The position numbers and the translations under genes were made by a program. Of a stretch of DNA of 64,000 bases, positions 9,559 to 20,312 are shown piece by piece (position 1 is the first letter of the stretch; each line of letters opens with the position of its first letter). The notes under the pieces are model-generated. The model saw only the letters and a list, made by a program, of their open reading frames with translations. It was not told where the DNA came from and ran no database searches. Source of the stretch: Coprinus comatus. Lineage: Eukaryota; Basidiomycota; Agaricomycetes; Agaricales; Agaricaceae. The DNA is taken from contig JAWPGT010000030.1 of NCBI GenBank assembly GCA_034638255.1, positions 1 to 64,000 of the forward strand, read 5' to 3'.

Positions 9559-10249
9559 ATGAAAATATTCTCTGCCATCATCGCCTTTTTCGGCGCCTCT
9601 CTTACTCTCGTCGCTGCCGCCCCCATTCCTAGCCATCGAGAGACATTGCATGGCACAAACGAAGTTTTGGTTGCCAATAGAGAGCTTAAACCTCTCGATC
9701 GCGCAGTTCTCTCTCCTCGAAGGCGCTCTTCTTTCCGTTCCCGAGCTATCGCGTTCAGACGTTTGCGTAAACGCGTCCACACAAAGTCAAGATTCCAGAA
9801 GAAGACTATTGATGATGATTCTTCCGGTGAGAATGATGATTCTGCTTCTTCTGGTGGCGACGATTCCTCAGGTGATAAAGATTCATCTGGGGAAGATGAC
9901 TCGTCTGGAGATGATGATGCTTCTGATGCTGACGGTGACTCGTTAGGGCCGGATTCTGGAGACGTAGATGAATCTGGAGATGATGATGACGGAAATGATG
10001 AAACGGGCGATGGTAAGAGGTGGCCGTAAGAAGAATAACCATGTAATAATGCTGATTTTCTGTTCATCCTCAGAGGATCATCCGAAGAGTGTTCACCGAC
10101 ATGGCGGACAAGGTCTGAGGAATGTCCGTCCCCAACACATAGAGCATGGAGACCATGACGCAAGCGACACTGACTCGGATGATGATCCTGGAACCGACAA
10201 TGAGTCCACCAATGAGAACGGAACAGATGACGATGACGATGAAGCTTGA
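9559..10249 (+). CDS. Secreted acidic Ser/Asp-rich protein with basic propeptide
   Basis: Two exons (9559-10012 and 10074-10249) with a GTAAGA donor and TCCTCAG acceptor give 209 residues. Residues 1-20 form a signal peptide (MKIFSAIIAFFGASLTLVAA) with likely cleavage before APIPSH. A basic stretch follows with RRRSSFRSR and a dibasic FRRLRKR site that could be cut by a Kex2-type protease. The rest is highly acidic and low in complexity (repeats of DDSSGD/E), with a His/Gly patch after the splice site and an Asp-run C-terminus. There are no cysteines in the acidic part. Such composition suits calcium or metal binding or a wall-associated role, but I do not recognise a family. The long open frame on the opposite strand is a composition artefact. 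Confidence 0.75.
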
Positions 10250-10519
10250 AATGAAGGGGACAAAATGATCTTCCTTCTACTGCCATATCATAATATCTAC
10301 CCTTATGGCCATTCCTTACTGGTATTATTCGCTCCGGACATTATCTTTCGATAATCGGACCTAGAGTCGGTTTCGTTCTTGAATCTTGCTCCTTTCTCTT
10401 TGGCTCTTTGAATAACCAGTTATTCTTTTCTAAAACTGTGAAGGACTATCTGCTTAGATTGCCTGTATTCGATTAGATGTGAAGGAATATGACTGATTAC
10501 GGACACCACAACATGCGCC

Positions 10520-12744
10520 TTAGATTAACAAGTAGCAAGCAGTAAACACGAGTCCAACAAATCCAGGACTCAGAGTTCTAAATGAAGCACCACCATTCTC
10601 GTTCGCCTCACCATCATTGTTGTTGCTAGTTCCCAAACTACTATTATTTGGGGATTCAACTTTCACAGCCAATCCAGCATCCACAGCCCAAGGTTGATTC
10701 CAGAGGTAATAAGGCTGTTCAGCGAACTTTGGGTCTGCAATTTCCATGTACTTTTGATATTTTCCATCAGAATCTCCATAGATAGCCGCAATAGCTGCGA
10801 TATTGAGTTGTAATTCGGGTGCAGCACCAGGTTCGTGGCTTGCATTTGGATCAACAGTCATAGCGTGGTCAACCGCATCCTTCATGGTTGCTCCTTGTCT
10901 AGTGGTTTTATTCCAAATTGGTGCACTGGGATCAGCATATTCAGCAAGGCGGGCATTAGTCTAGTAGTAGAATAAATAGTGAGTTTACGAGGAATTTGTT
11001 CTTTATTATGACACGACTTACAATCATGGCAGCAAGATTGTATGCGCGATAATGGTAGGGTTTAGTTCTCGCAGCTTCCAAGGGCTATGATACAGGCAGA
11101 GTGCAGTTTAGTATTACGTTCAATTTCTTGATTAATGAAAGGGTACGGGAAAAACTTACTTGTTCGCCACCCTTGACAATCTGAGACATGTATAGTGTGT
11201 TGAAGTATGTATCAGTTGCATTCCTTGCACCGGAAAAATCTCCAACAAGGATCTTCAGAGAAGCCAACTGGTTATAATAAAAGGAGCCGTGGTTACTTTT
11301 TAATACCTCGGTCAGTTCTCGTCCGTTTTCTCAAGACACGCTAGTTAAAAGAAGAAAACTTACTTGGTAGCTAAAGCCTCTTCAATAGCAATATTCTTCG
11401 TTTCCAACCAAGTAGTATAGCGAAGAACCCACTCATTCATAGCATTATCCAATTCAGTTGTCCACCTGAAAAACCGCCTTTGCGAAGAGTAAGAATTGCA
11501 GAAACGATTTTGACCATTGCCTTTAAATCCCTAAAAAAATAATCATTTGTTAATTGCTGGTTTGATGGAATTAAGGGACGGAGGAAGCTTACAAAACACC
11601 GGTGTGAGTTCCCAATTTGCTCCTTGGTCCACGTTGAACTTGTCCATAGTCGAGATGTGGGTTCATACGAGTTGCTTCATCGAGGAACCATATTCTGATG
11701 AATCTCACTATCAAATAGTGTCAATCACCCTCATGTTTCACGGAGTTGAAGAGAGAGAGTAAAAACGAGAATGAAAACGCTAAGTGAAAGTCCGATGAAT
11801 AAGGACAAGGCAAGAGGTGTCTGGACACTGGGATGATTGTGACTAATGGCAGCGAAACGCGAGGGTCATACATTCATGACCGGATCGAATATTCAATCAA
11901 CGGACCGAGATCCCGAAAATCCCGAAAGCCAAACTCTCAGAAAGCAAAAAAAAAAAAAAAAAAAAAAAAAGAGGCAACGTATGTAGGTAAGAACTCACCT
12001 GTATCTTCGGCAAATTTATCGGTCTTTGTTATACCCCAAGCAAGAGAATTAAAGAGTACTGCATCAGATAATCTCTCGAAACTGCCGATATCATTTATAA
12101 TTGTTCTGGCGTCCGGGTTGAATTGGCCGTCTCTGACTACATAAGGGCATGTTGTCCAGACTAAAAAGGAAATGAACACGCTGTCAGAACATGTAAACAC
12201 TCAGACACTCAAACACTCAAACACTCAAACACTCCTTTGCCAGTATAAAAGACATACCTTCTTCAATAGGAATTTCAGTAGTATTCCCTACTTTAGAGCA
12301 ATCCGGCCACCAGCTGGGTAGTAGGGAAAATTTATTAATTACCACATGTCCCATCATCTGGAGAACGAGTTTATGTCGAATGAACCCACTAAGGTGCCCA
12401 ACTCAAATAATCATGTTTATCACCTGTCGGCGACGGGAATGCTTTATCCATGACCGCTATCAACATCCAACCCACACATAGATTAGCTTCACTGGGTCAA
12501 AAAAAAAAAAAAGGATAAGAGGAGACGTACACCAAGGCCCCAATGCAGCGGTTTCCGCGGCCCAAGAAATAATAGTATTTCTAGCAGCAACTGTATGTTC
12601 ACCAAAATTTCCAGCAAGTATAAAATCCGGGTCCACGAAGTCATTCGCATATATGACATAGGCCCCAGTAGAAGTTATAGAAAGGAATACGGGTAAGACG
12701 GAAAGCAACAAGGTTAGTTGTCGAGTAAGAAATGTAGGTGCCAT
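10520..12744 (-). pseudogene. Alginate-lyase-fold GPI-anchored protein, copy A, frameshifted
   Basis: Nine exons (12744-12531, 12456-12390, 12313-12258, 12160-11999, 11707-11593, 11530-11364, 11295-11160, 11084-11022, 10960-10520) match copy B exon for exon. A signal peptide starts the protein, and NPHLDYGQ, NNHGS and PYHYRAYNL mark the Alginate_lyase (PF05426) fold with its Asn-His and Arg/Tyr site. The C-terminal hydrophobic tail behind an Asn/Ser-rich linker predicts a GPI anchor. Exon 6 is 167 nt where copy B has 168: one base is missing at about 11464, which shifts the frame to an early stop. Everything else is well kept, so either the loss is recent or it is an assembly error. Such enzymes cleave uronic-acid polysaccharides by beta-elimination; the true substrate here is unknown. 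Confidence 0.75.
11945..11970 (+). repeat. Poly-A tract in an intron
   Basis: A run of 26 A at 11945-11970 sits inside intron 4 of the copy A lyase gene; on the coding strand it is a poly-T. It explains a spurious Lys/Phe-rich open frame here. Confidence 0.9.
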
Positions 12745-12978
12745 ATTTCTTTAAAATATATGGCAAAAATAGTTGAAAGGTTTAGAACGGTTATGGTCAA
12801 TCTCGGAAAATCCAAAGTCGAGTGAGCGGTTTAGTATGCTGAGTTGTACGTCGTATTCCGGGTGTCTAAGGGGGAGAGAAATGACAGAGAAGAGGCTCAG
12901 AAGCCTGTGAGTAACTTTATGCTTAAGCGAATGAAGGGGGGGGGGAGGGGGGGGAAGAGAAAAAAACGCCAAAACAAT

Positions 12979-12997
12979 GTGTTTATGTAAACGAAAC
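12979..12997 (-). promoter_or_regulatory. Conserved GTTTATGTAAAC box upstream of lyase copy A
   Basis: GTGTTTATGTAAACGAAAC lies about 235 bp before the copy A start codon. The same box, in nearly the same position, precedes copy B (25163-25181), although much of the flanking sequence has diverged. The near-palindrome contains GTTTA/TAAAC half-sites of the kind bound by forkhead factors, so it may be a retained regulatory site. Confidence 0.4.
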
Positions 12998-13150
12998 ATG
13001 GAACAAGACCTCGCATTTGGGCTTTCTGCGGGAAATGCGGGGATACAACCCCGTCAAAACAGTTGGTACCTTGAGGTCACGATTTTTCCGAATGCGAATG
13101 TACCGGGCTTCATATTCTATAAGAACCTGTATGGATCTCTCTATATCCCC

Positions 13151-13198
13151 TTCATTATCATTATCATCATCCACCATTACCATCATCATCATCATCAA
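13151..13198 (+). repeat. Imperfect (ATC)n microsatellite
   Basis: A run of ATT/ATC triplets becomes near-perfect CAT repeats in its last part. It is non-coding and explains the His-, Ile- and Met-rich open frames across it. Confidence 0.85.
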
Positions 13199-13856
13199 CA
13201 CTATATATCAATGACACCGGCTTCCTGCTCGAATTATCTATCCGCAAGATATTGTTAAATTGATTCTTCGACACCACCATATATCTTACTCACAACCGAT
13301 TTTCGAGCCCACGCATACCTAGGTGCAGTATTCGAAGCAATGAAAGCCAATGTATCAATATAATAACCTTTTACGAAACCTCACCAATGCATCTACACCA
13401 ATCTACACGCCCCTTGAGGGCGGAGAAGATGGAGATATCCCACAAGGGGCATTATGTAGGCAACATGTCAAGTGTTACGTATGATCGATTTGACTCTGAG
13501 GTAAGATCCACTGAGTATATTCAATTACAGTCAATAGATGTGTAGAGTGAATGAACTGTCATCAGTTACGATTAATTTAGTATCCAAAAAATATGTCTAG
13601 TGGATATTGACATGAGTGTGTAATGACTCGTTATATCAGATTAAGTTGTACTTAAGTAGTGATGTACTGAATATCATTACAAGTCTAATACTGCTGTCAA
13701 TATTGATATGAGCCGTGCCCATTTTAGTATGGAATGTATACCTATTTCCTCATGGTTAGACATTCTATGGGTATGCGAAAACTCATCCAAGTCTGACTCT
13801 GAATCTCCAAAAAGCACCAAATATATTGTAATTTGATACTGTGACTACTAACCATC
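13199..13856. other. Intergenic left flank of the Plavaka-like transposon
   Basis: No gene is supported. The left terminus of the transposon should lie here, but I found no inverted repeat that matches the sequence right of 19537 by eye. A GC-rich pair of inverted segments (CCCCTTGAGGG and CAAGGGGC) sits around 13410-13450. Confidence 0.4.
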
Positions 13857-15271
13857 TTACTCTACTGTGTCGTTAGGCTCACTACTACCATTCCTAGAGT
13901 ATGGATCTGTATCTCCTAGTCCATCACCATCACTCGCACTGCTATCAATAACATTTTCTGATGAACTCTGGCTATGGTGATGCGCAATTTCCAGTGCCAA
14001 ACTATTAGCCTCAAAACTTGCAGAGAGCTCCTTCGAAGTACCATATTTTGCCCCATCATCTTTTAAAACCATCTTCAAAAACCTAAAAGAAAAATGCATA
14101 TAAGCAGTTGAAAATTGAAATCAGATACAATGAGAATTAACTCACTTATCCTGAGCAGCATGAGAACGGCGGCTAATACGTGTGAGTTCCAGAGTTACCA
14201 TTTCCCAGTAGCTTGTTCCATTACTTGAGTCCAATGCATTGTGATTAACATAGATGTTTCGCTAATGAGGTTTTCAGTTTTTTTGACAGAAATTCACTTA
14301 AATAAGTGATACTTACTAAAAGTGCCATTTGGTTGCATAATCGTCCAGTTATAGCTACGTTCGCAGCTTGATACAGCTTTGTTGCTGCCTTGGTCAACTC
14401 AAATACATCAAGCTTGTCAGCAATTGATACCTGAATCTAACAAATAAATTAGATCATAGATATTATTGGTCAATGAAGTTATTTATTTACCAAGCCTTTT
14501 AAGCGAGAGCGACGGTTGTTGAGAACCTTGCAAATGGTATTACTGATAACCTCCTTCTTACTCGGGTCTGATGCGATTGCCGTGGTATACCCACTCAGGT
14601 TTGTATTTTCCTTAAGAAGTTCCTTTAATTAAGTTAATTTAAGTTAAGCGATGTCATACCAATGATAGATGAACACTGTACATACCAATACTTCATTATC
14701 AGGGCCTTTTTTACCCTTTACATCGATATAAATGATACGGGTTGGGGACATGAGTAGCCGGAATGTGTGTGTATCAATAAAACTCTAATAAAACATTAGT
14801 ATCTCAATTCTTGATATATAAAAATCATGACGAACCTTCATCCGTTTAGGAACTGTCCACTTCATCTCAGGTAGGGTCATATTCTCTTGAAACTCAAAAA
14901 GCTTCAAGATTCGAGCACTAATCCATACCTCCCGTTCCTCAGGAGTAAGCTACCAAGAACAACTCAGAAGTCAGTACTATATATTTCAAACAATGGATTG
15001 GTATACTCACCTTTGTAAATGCAGTAAGTTCATCCATCTTCTGAACCTTAAGGCGGTGGCCAACTGACTCAGCATACTGAGTAATATCTTCACGAGGTCG
15101 TTTACGAGGGTTAAATAGACCTGAGGTTTGAGTACTACTCCCTGGTGTCTGGAAGATATTTCCTGGTGCTACTGAGGAAGCACGACTTGAACTCAGTGAG
15201 TCTGATATTGGTGTTAATTCCAGAGGAGATGGACGAATAGGAGAGCTGCTAATATCGTCAATATCAATCAT
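13857..15271 (-). CDS. Accessory protein of a Plavaka-like transposon
   Basis: The gene starts at 15271 (MIDIDDISSSPIRPSP) and runs through about six exons with short introns. Recognisable blocks are NPRKRPREDITQYAESVGHRL, a PEER-VW-ARILKLFEFQEN segment, MKWTVPKRMKSFIDTHTFRL, SDPSKKEVISNTICKVLNNRRSRLKG, and an acidic Ser-rich C-terminus ending SEPNDTVE. The protein is largely helical, with a basic RKR stretch near residue 55 that could be a nuclear signal. Genes of this type travel next to Plavaka transposases in Agaricomycetes, head to head as here (142 bp apart). Its role is not known; DNA binding or regulation of transposition is a guess. All exons stay open, so this copy may be intact. 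Confidence 0.68.
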
Positions 15272-15413
15272 AGCGTGAAATGTTGATAGTTGGTGCTGGC
15301 AAAAGGAACTTAGTAACTTTCGTCACCACATTCATCACATGATCATTTACGATGCTATGATATGATCTGTCACATATCATAGCACAGATATAAGCAACTC
15401 TTGCATTTCTCTA

Positions 15414-18400
15414 ATGCCGAAAAATGTTCCAAAGCGAAGAAGGAAAGACAATAATAGTATGTAAATAGTGAATAGGCATAACTCTAACTTATGTTACTTT
15501 TACCAGTATTTCTAGAGATTGAAGGACAACCTGATTATTTCAAATGTGATCTATGCACAAAGGCCTCGAAGAATCAGCAAGATGTTCTATTAAAACGAAA
15601 GTCTGTTAGCAATCATCGTAAAAGCACCATCCATAAACGGGCTTTAGAACATACTCAAATATCTGAGGCGCCACCAGCTTTAAATGATAGTACTATTGCA
15701 GGTTCGGATAAACAAACAATCCAGCAATTAGAAGGCACTGGTCTTGGATTTATGGACCAATTTACTCAAGGGCATGGGGTTAATGATGAAATGGGAATAA
15801 GTGGTGTAGAAAGAGCTGTGGTTGATGATATTTGGTTTGATCGTTATGGAGATCAGATTTTTCATAGTCTTGACGAAGTTGAGGAGGATCAGGAACAGCA
15901 AAAGATCTATGATGAGATTAAAAGGATGATTAGTGGTTGCGAAGAGTTACAAGGGTTTGATATACTTGAAGATGAAGTTCAAGATGCAACGAGAAGAGAG
16001 TTAGCTGAAGAAAGAGTAGAATCTTCTGAGGAGTCTGGTGATGAGACAGAAGATTGGTCGCAAGCTCATCAGGATAACGATCCTGACTGGTTTCCACATG
16101 GTTCAAAAACTGTAAGTTTTAGATTTTTGTATATCTGTAATTGTTTACTTACAATTAATTAGATGTTTTATCTGGATTTGATTGACCACCTCCCACGTCT
16201 CCGTTTATCAGATGATCAGATGAAGACAATCTTATGGATGATGCGAAAATGTGGAACACCTGATGTACCATCATTTACCACACTACGAAAACATCAGAAA
16301 AAGATTAGCAAGGGGTTAATTATACCAAAACTACATACATCATCGTTGGGAAATTCATTTTATATGAATCATATTGTAGATCTATTTAAGCTTGTAAGTT
16401 TTAATATAAATGCCAAATGTAAATGACTTACCTGCTTAACCTTCTTAAACTTGAGGATTTCGCAAATCCTCTTGTCCGAAAACATATTCAGATATATCCT
16501 GAAATTTCAAAAACAATATCTGAAAGTTGGCAAGCAGATAAATGGATTAACGAAGTTAATGTGGATCAACTTACACCAATGTGGGCTGACTGGAAGAATT
16601 CATCACATCGTCACTTTTATGTGAATGAAGTTGCACAGTTAAAATCGGGAAAATATATTCTACCCTTGAGATGGGTGATCTTAGATGGTGTTGAGCAAGG
16701 AGAGGTTATTGAACTCACATTAAATGGCACAGAGTTCCATGTTTACGACCCTACAATATTCATAATCCCATGTCAAGAGTTACTCCGAAACTTTCTTGAC
16801 ATAAATCTAAGTCTTGAAGAAGTCAAATTTAATAGTACGCCATACCTGTTTTGTGTATAAAATCAATTCCTGAATTACTTCCAACAGCAACAGGCTGTCC
16901 CTTTCCCATATATGCACCCCATCCTGTTCGTAAAGAAGCACATGGCCGTCCTGTATTTTGTTTGCGAGCAATGCCCTGGGTTGATGATGTGTCTGGAAAT
17001 CGGAGCAAGCAATATAATGCCCATGTAAATGTTTATCTTGCTAATGTTAGCCTCCCGCACAAAAAACTGGCACAAGAATATTTTGTTCGTTTCTGTGCTA
17101 CATCACCAAATGCATCAGCTGCAGAACTAATAGATGCATTAGCAAAAGATCTGTGAGTATTTCTTTTTTATAACACAGTAAATACAAAAGCAGCTCACCA
17201 ATCTAAACAGACAATCGGATATATGGCATGAAGCATATGACTGTGAACTAAAACAAGAAGTGCTCTTCAAAGTGTTCGGGCATATTTTCGCAGCTGATAA
17301 TCCAATGCAAGCCGAGTTAGCATCAAACTCAGGATCAAAAGCAAATTTCTGGTGTAGATCAGATTTATCTGGTGGTACAAAGGAGTATCGGAAATCGGAT
17401 GAGGGATACCATGCTTTATATGAGGTATGTTCTACAGCTACTGTTTGAAGTCAGACGTTTAATATATCAATATTGATTGTTAATAAGATAGATGAAAGAC
17501 GTTTACCAGACAAAACATTAGAGAATACCACTGCTTTGATAAAAGCTGCTTGTCGAGGAGTCCAAAGCATCGTAAACAAGCTTCAAACTGAGACAGGTTT
17601 AAAAGATCAGATAGCAACCCACTGGATTAATCAAGTTATTCCTATGGCCAAAGAGCAGGTCAAAATACGTATATCCGGTAGCAGATCAACACGCGATGAA
17701 CGGTTGAACAGATCAAAGCTATCAAAGGCTGAACGCAAAGCAATTATAAATGTAATCAAGGATGAGATACAGTCGGAGTTATTTAGCTGGGTTATCTCAC
17801 AGCCACCAGATCGATACAGTCAACTGCCAGTTAATTCTGGTAAGTAATTTGTATTACCAGTTAAACACAATGCTCAGTACTACTCCTCACTGATACAGTG
17901 CTTCGAAAAACACTTCGACCTGGTGACCATTATAATCCACTTATATCACTCAAAGGCAGGTAATATAATATTATACAATCTTTTGATTTGCTGAGTCGGA
18001 GCTTTGGATTAGGAGTTGATCCACATAGAGATACACCTTGTGAGATCCTTCACACAATTCTACTGGGAATCGACAAATACGTGTGGTATGAAACAACCAA
18101 GAACTGGAAGAAATCTGATGATACATCATTTGCGACCTCATTACAAGGATCATCATTAGATGGTCTTTCTATTTCATCACTACGAGCACCTTATATGCTT
18201 CAATACAAAAACTCACTTGTTGGACGACACTTCAGAGCTTTACAGCAACTTGCAGTATTCCACCTTCGTCCCGAGTACTTTCACAAGGCCTCCAATACAG
18301 ACCAGCTGAAATACGAGAGTCTTTTCCAGCTTTGGAAAGCAACAGGAGAGCTTGGGGCCCTTTTGTGGTTCCCAGAGATCACTAATATGGACGAGTACCT

Positions 18401-19537
18401 GGTATATTTGTTAACTTCTAACTCTCTCTAATATCTTCTTATTGATAAAATATAGGGAGATCTTCGAATCTGCATTAACAATGTTCTTGATCTCTGGGGC
18501 CAGCATGATCCAACGCGAATTATACACAAATACAAGCTTCATGTTCTTAAACATCTTGAAGATGATATTCGCCGCTTTGGACCACCAATTCTCTATGCAA
18601 CGGAGGTTTTCGAGTGCTGGAACTCAGTGTTTCGGCTTTGTAGTGTTCTGTCCAACCACCAAGCACCAAGTAGGGATATTGCCACAACATTAGCTGGAAT
18701 GGAACGCTTTAAACACCAAGTAAGTGGTGGTTGGTGGCAGTATGAGGATAAATGGGTTCAATCTGGCCTATCAATCCGAAATCAAATGGAAGATAATCCA
18801 GATCTACAAAGACGGCTTGGTCTTGCTACACATCAAGACAGCCTTCAACAAAGTGGTATGTGTTTATCTTCCTATAACGTTTGTATCTAACAGTGTTTGT
18901 GATAAAATTTTAGGCTCTGTCAAGCTAATGCCCAGAAAAAATCAGAACCCAAGACGTTATCAAGAGATCTTAACAACCCTTTCCACTCGAGAGACTGTTA
19001 TTGAGAGTCAACAACAAGGCTTTCAAGCTATTGCAACTCGCTCTTCAGAGTCAGATTCAACATGGAGTCAAGGCACCTCTCTTATTGCACGCTCAAAAGA
19101 TGTTTGTAAACCATTCTCATGGGTCTTCTACACTTTTCAAGAAACACCAGGGGTATGTTTGAAAGCAGCTCATTGAATTGGACTCGAACATTGATATTTA
19201 ACTCAGGCATCAACAATTGTTCTCGTTGGTCAAATAAACTCCATATTTTCAAGCCACTCTGCACAACACGCTTCCAACTTCACATCTATTGATGTATATG
19301 ATATCCTATCAACCAATGATGCTCGACTTAACATGCCAGTACTCGTAAAAAAGTCCAACTTGCTTCATCTTGTACCCGCATGTGTGAGTTCAAATTTTCC
19401 AACCGAAATCATTTGATTTGATTTTACTGTTTACCTGGTGCTAATACGCAATACATTAGGACATCCTATTTTCGTTCAATGCCCAACATGACTGCATCAC
19501 ATGCAAATGTCATACACCTTTTAAATTTTATGTGTAA
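15414..19537 (+). CDS. Plavaka-like transposase
   Basis: The start reads MPKNVPKRRRKDNN, a basic stretch, followed by a GTATGT donor at 15459 and an exon from about 15510. A zinc-finger-like FKCDLC...NHRKSTIHKRALE follows. Later exons carry FYLDLIDHLPRLRLSDDQM, YILPLRWVILDG, GCPFPIYAPHPVRKEAHGRP, ANFWCRSDLSGGTKEYRKSDEGY, DTPCEILHTILLGIDKYVWY, GRHFRALQQLAVFHL, and WNSVFRLCSVLSNH, all in the order seen in Plavaka-type transposases. The last exon reads FSFNAQHDCITC and stops at 19535-19537. About ten short introns are implied. The enzyme should cut and move the element and related non-autonomous copies. I saw no internal stop that splicing does not remove, but I did not check every junction. Confidence 0.75.
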
Positions 19538-19723
19538 TCCTTTTTTAGAACACATTGATCGGGTCTGGGCCTCATACGATATGATATAATTATTTCCTCC
19601 CACGTAAATCAACGCACTTTCCAAGGACACGTTGGGCAGTTCTTTCATCACTTCCCGTAATTGACCTATTTTTATATGAGTTTTTTCATATCTAATCTCA
19701 GAATTCGGTTCGGATAATTGTTC

Positions 19724-19874
19724 TCAGAAAATTTTCACTGATCCTTCTTTAGTCTCCCACATGGTCCATGGCCCTAGAAAGCTGTTTGGTGCGCATATAA
19801 ACTCTCCCGAGAACGTCTCTGGATAAAGCAAATAGCCTCCCGGCCCACCGCCGTAATTGATAACGTTCTTGAGA
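19724..19874 (-). pseudogene. Orphan 3' exon of an unrecognised gene
   Basis: An open exon from a CTCAG acceptor (19874) to TGA (19724-19726) reads LKNVINYGGGPGGYLLYPE followed by a segment with GEFICAPNSFLGPWTMWE. The composition is protein-like and no upstream exon could be joined to it. It lies just outside the transposon, so it may be the 3' end of a gene cut by the insertion or by a rearrangement. I cannot name the family. Confidence 0.35.
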
Positions 19875-20312
19875 CTGAGTTCCAATTAAAATATAGGGTG
19901 TGTGTTTATTTTCTCTTTTGCTCCCGAGTTACAGTATGAGAAGTTTGAAGTATTTGAGTATGCCTTCTTCTCTCCGCCATGTATCGCATGAACTTCTTCA
20001 ACGGATTACAGTCGAAAATCGGCCACATTTGAAACAAATTACGAAAGGTACAACGTCCATATTTAAAAACAAAGCATTAAAATTGTAACGAAATATATAT
20101 ACCAAAAGCGAGGGATAGGGATAGCCAGAAAATTATGACCACTAACAGAAAGCAAGAGAAAAGAACAAAAAAAGGACAGCCTGACTAAGTAGTAAATACA
20201 AAAAACACCAAATGGACATACAATACACTCATTCATACAAAGCATCATAGCATCACACCGACTTTCAACCCTGCTGAACTCGGCCTTTTTGAGCTTGAGG
20301 TAAAACCAGAGC
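19875..20312. other. Intergenic gap
   Basis: No gene is supported between the orphan exon and the 3' end of the Tag1-like gene. Part of it is probably the 3' untranslated region of that gene. Confidence 0.4.

Larger units (their letters stand above)
13857..19537. mobile_element. Plavaka-like (CACTA/KDZ-related) DNA transposon, coding core
   Basis: Two divergent genes, an accessory protein and a large DDE-type transposase, form a unit of at least 5.7 kb. The coordinates cover only the coding core, because I could not find the terminal inverted repeats or target duplication by eye. The element lies between two duplicated lyase genes, so it inserted after or during that duplication or separates them by chance. 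Both genes look largely intact, which suggests recent activity. Confidence 0.72.

Noticed and set aside
9522..10286. Long minus-strand open frame (254 codons) antisense to the secreted acidic protein
   Set aside because: It mirrors a low-complexity Ser/Asp-coding repeat, has no splice or start context and no family motif.
12983..13258. Met/Asp- and His/Ile-rich open frames over the ATC microsatellite
   Set aside because: They are produced by the triplet repeat and have no other support.
13857..19537. Clear terminal inverted repeats and target duplication for the Plavaka-like element
   Set aside because: I compared the flanks of both genes by eye and found no pair of ends that match, so I give only the coding core.
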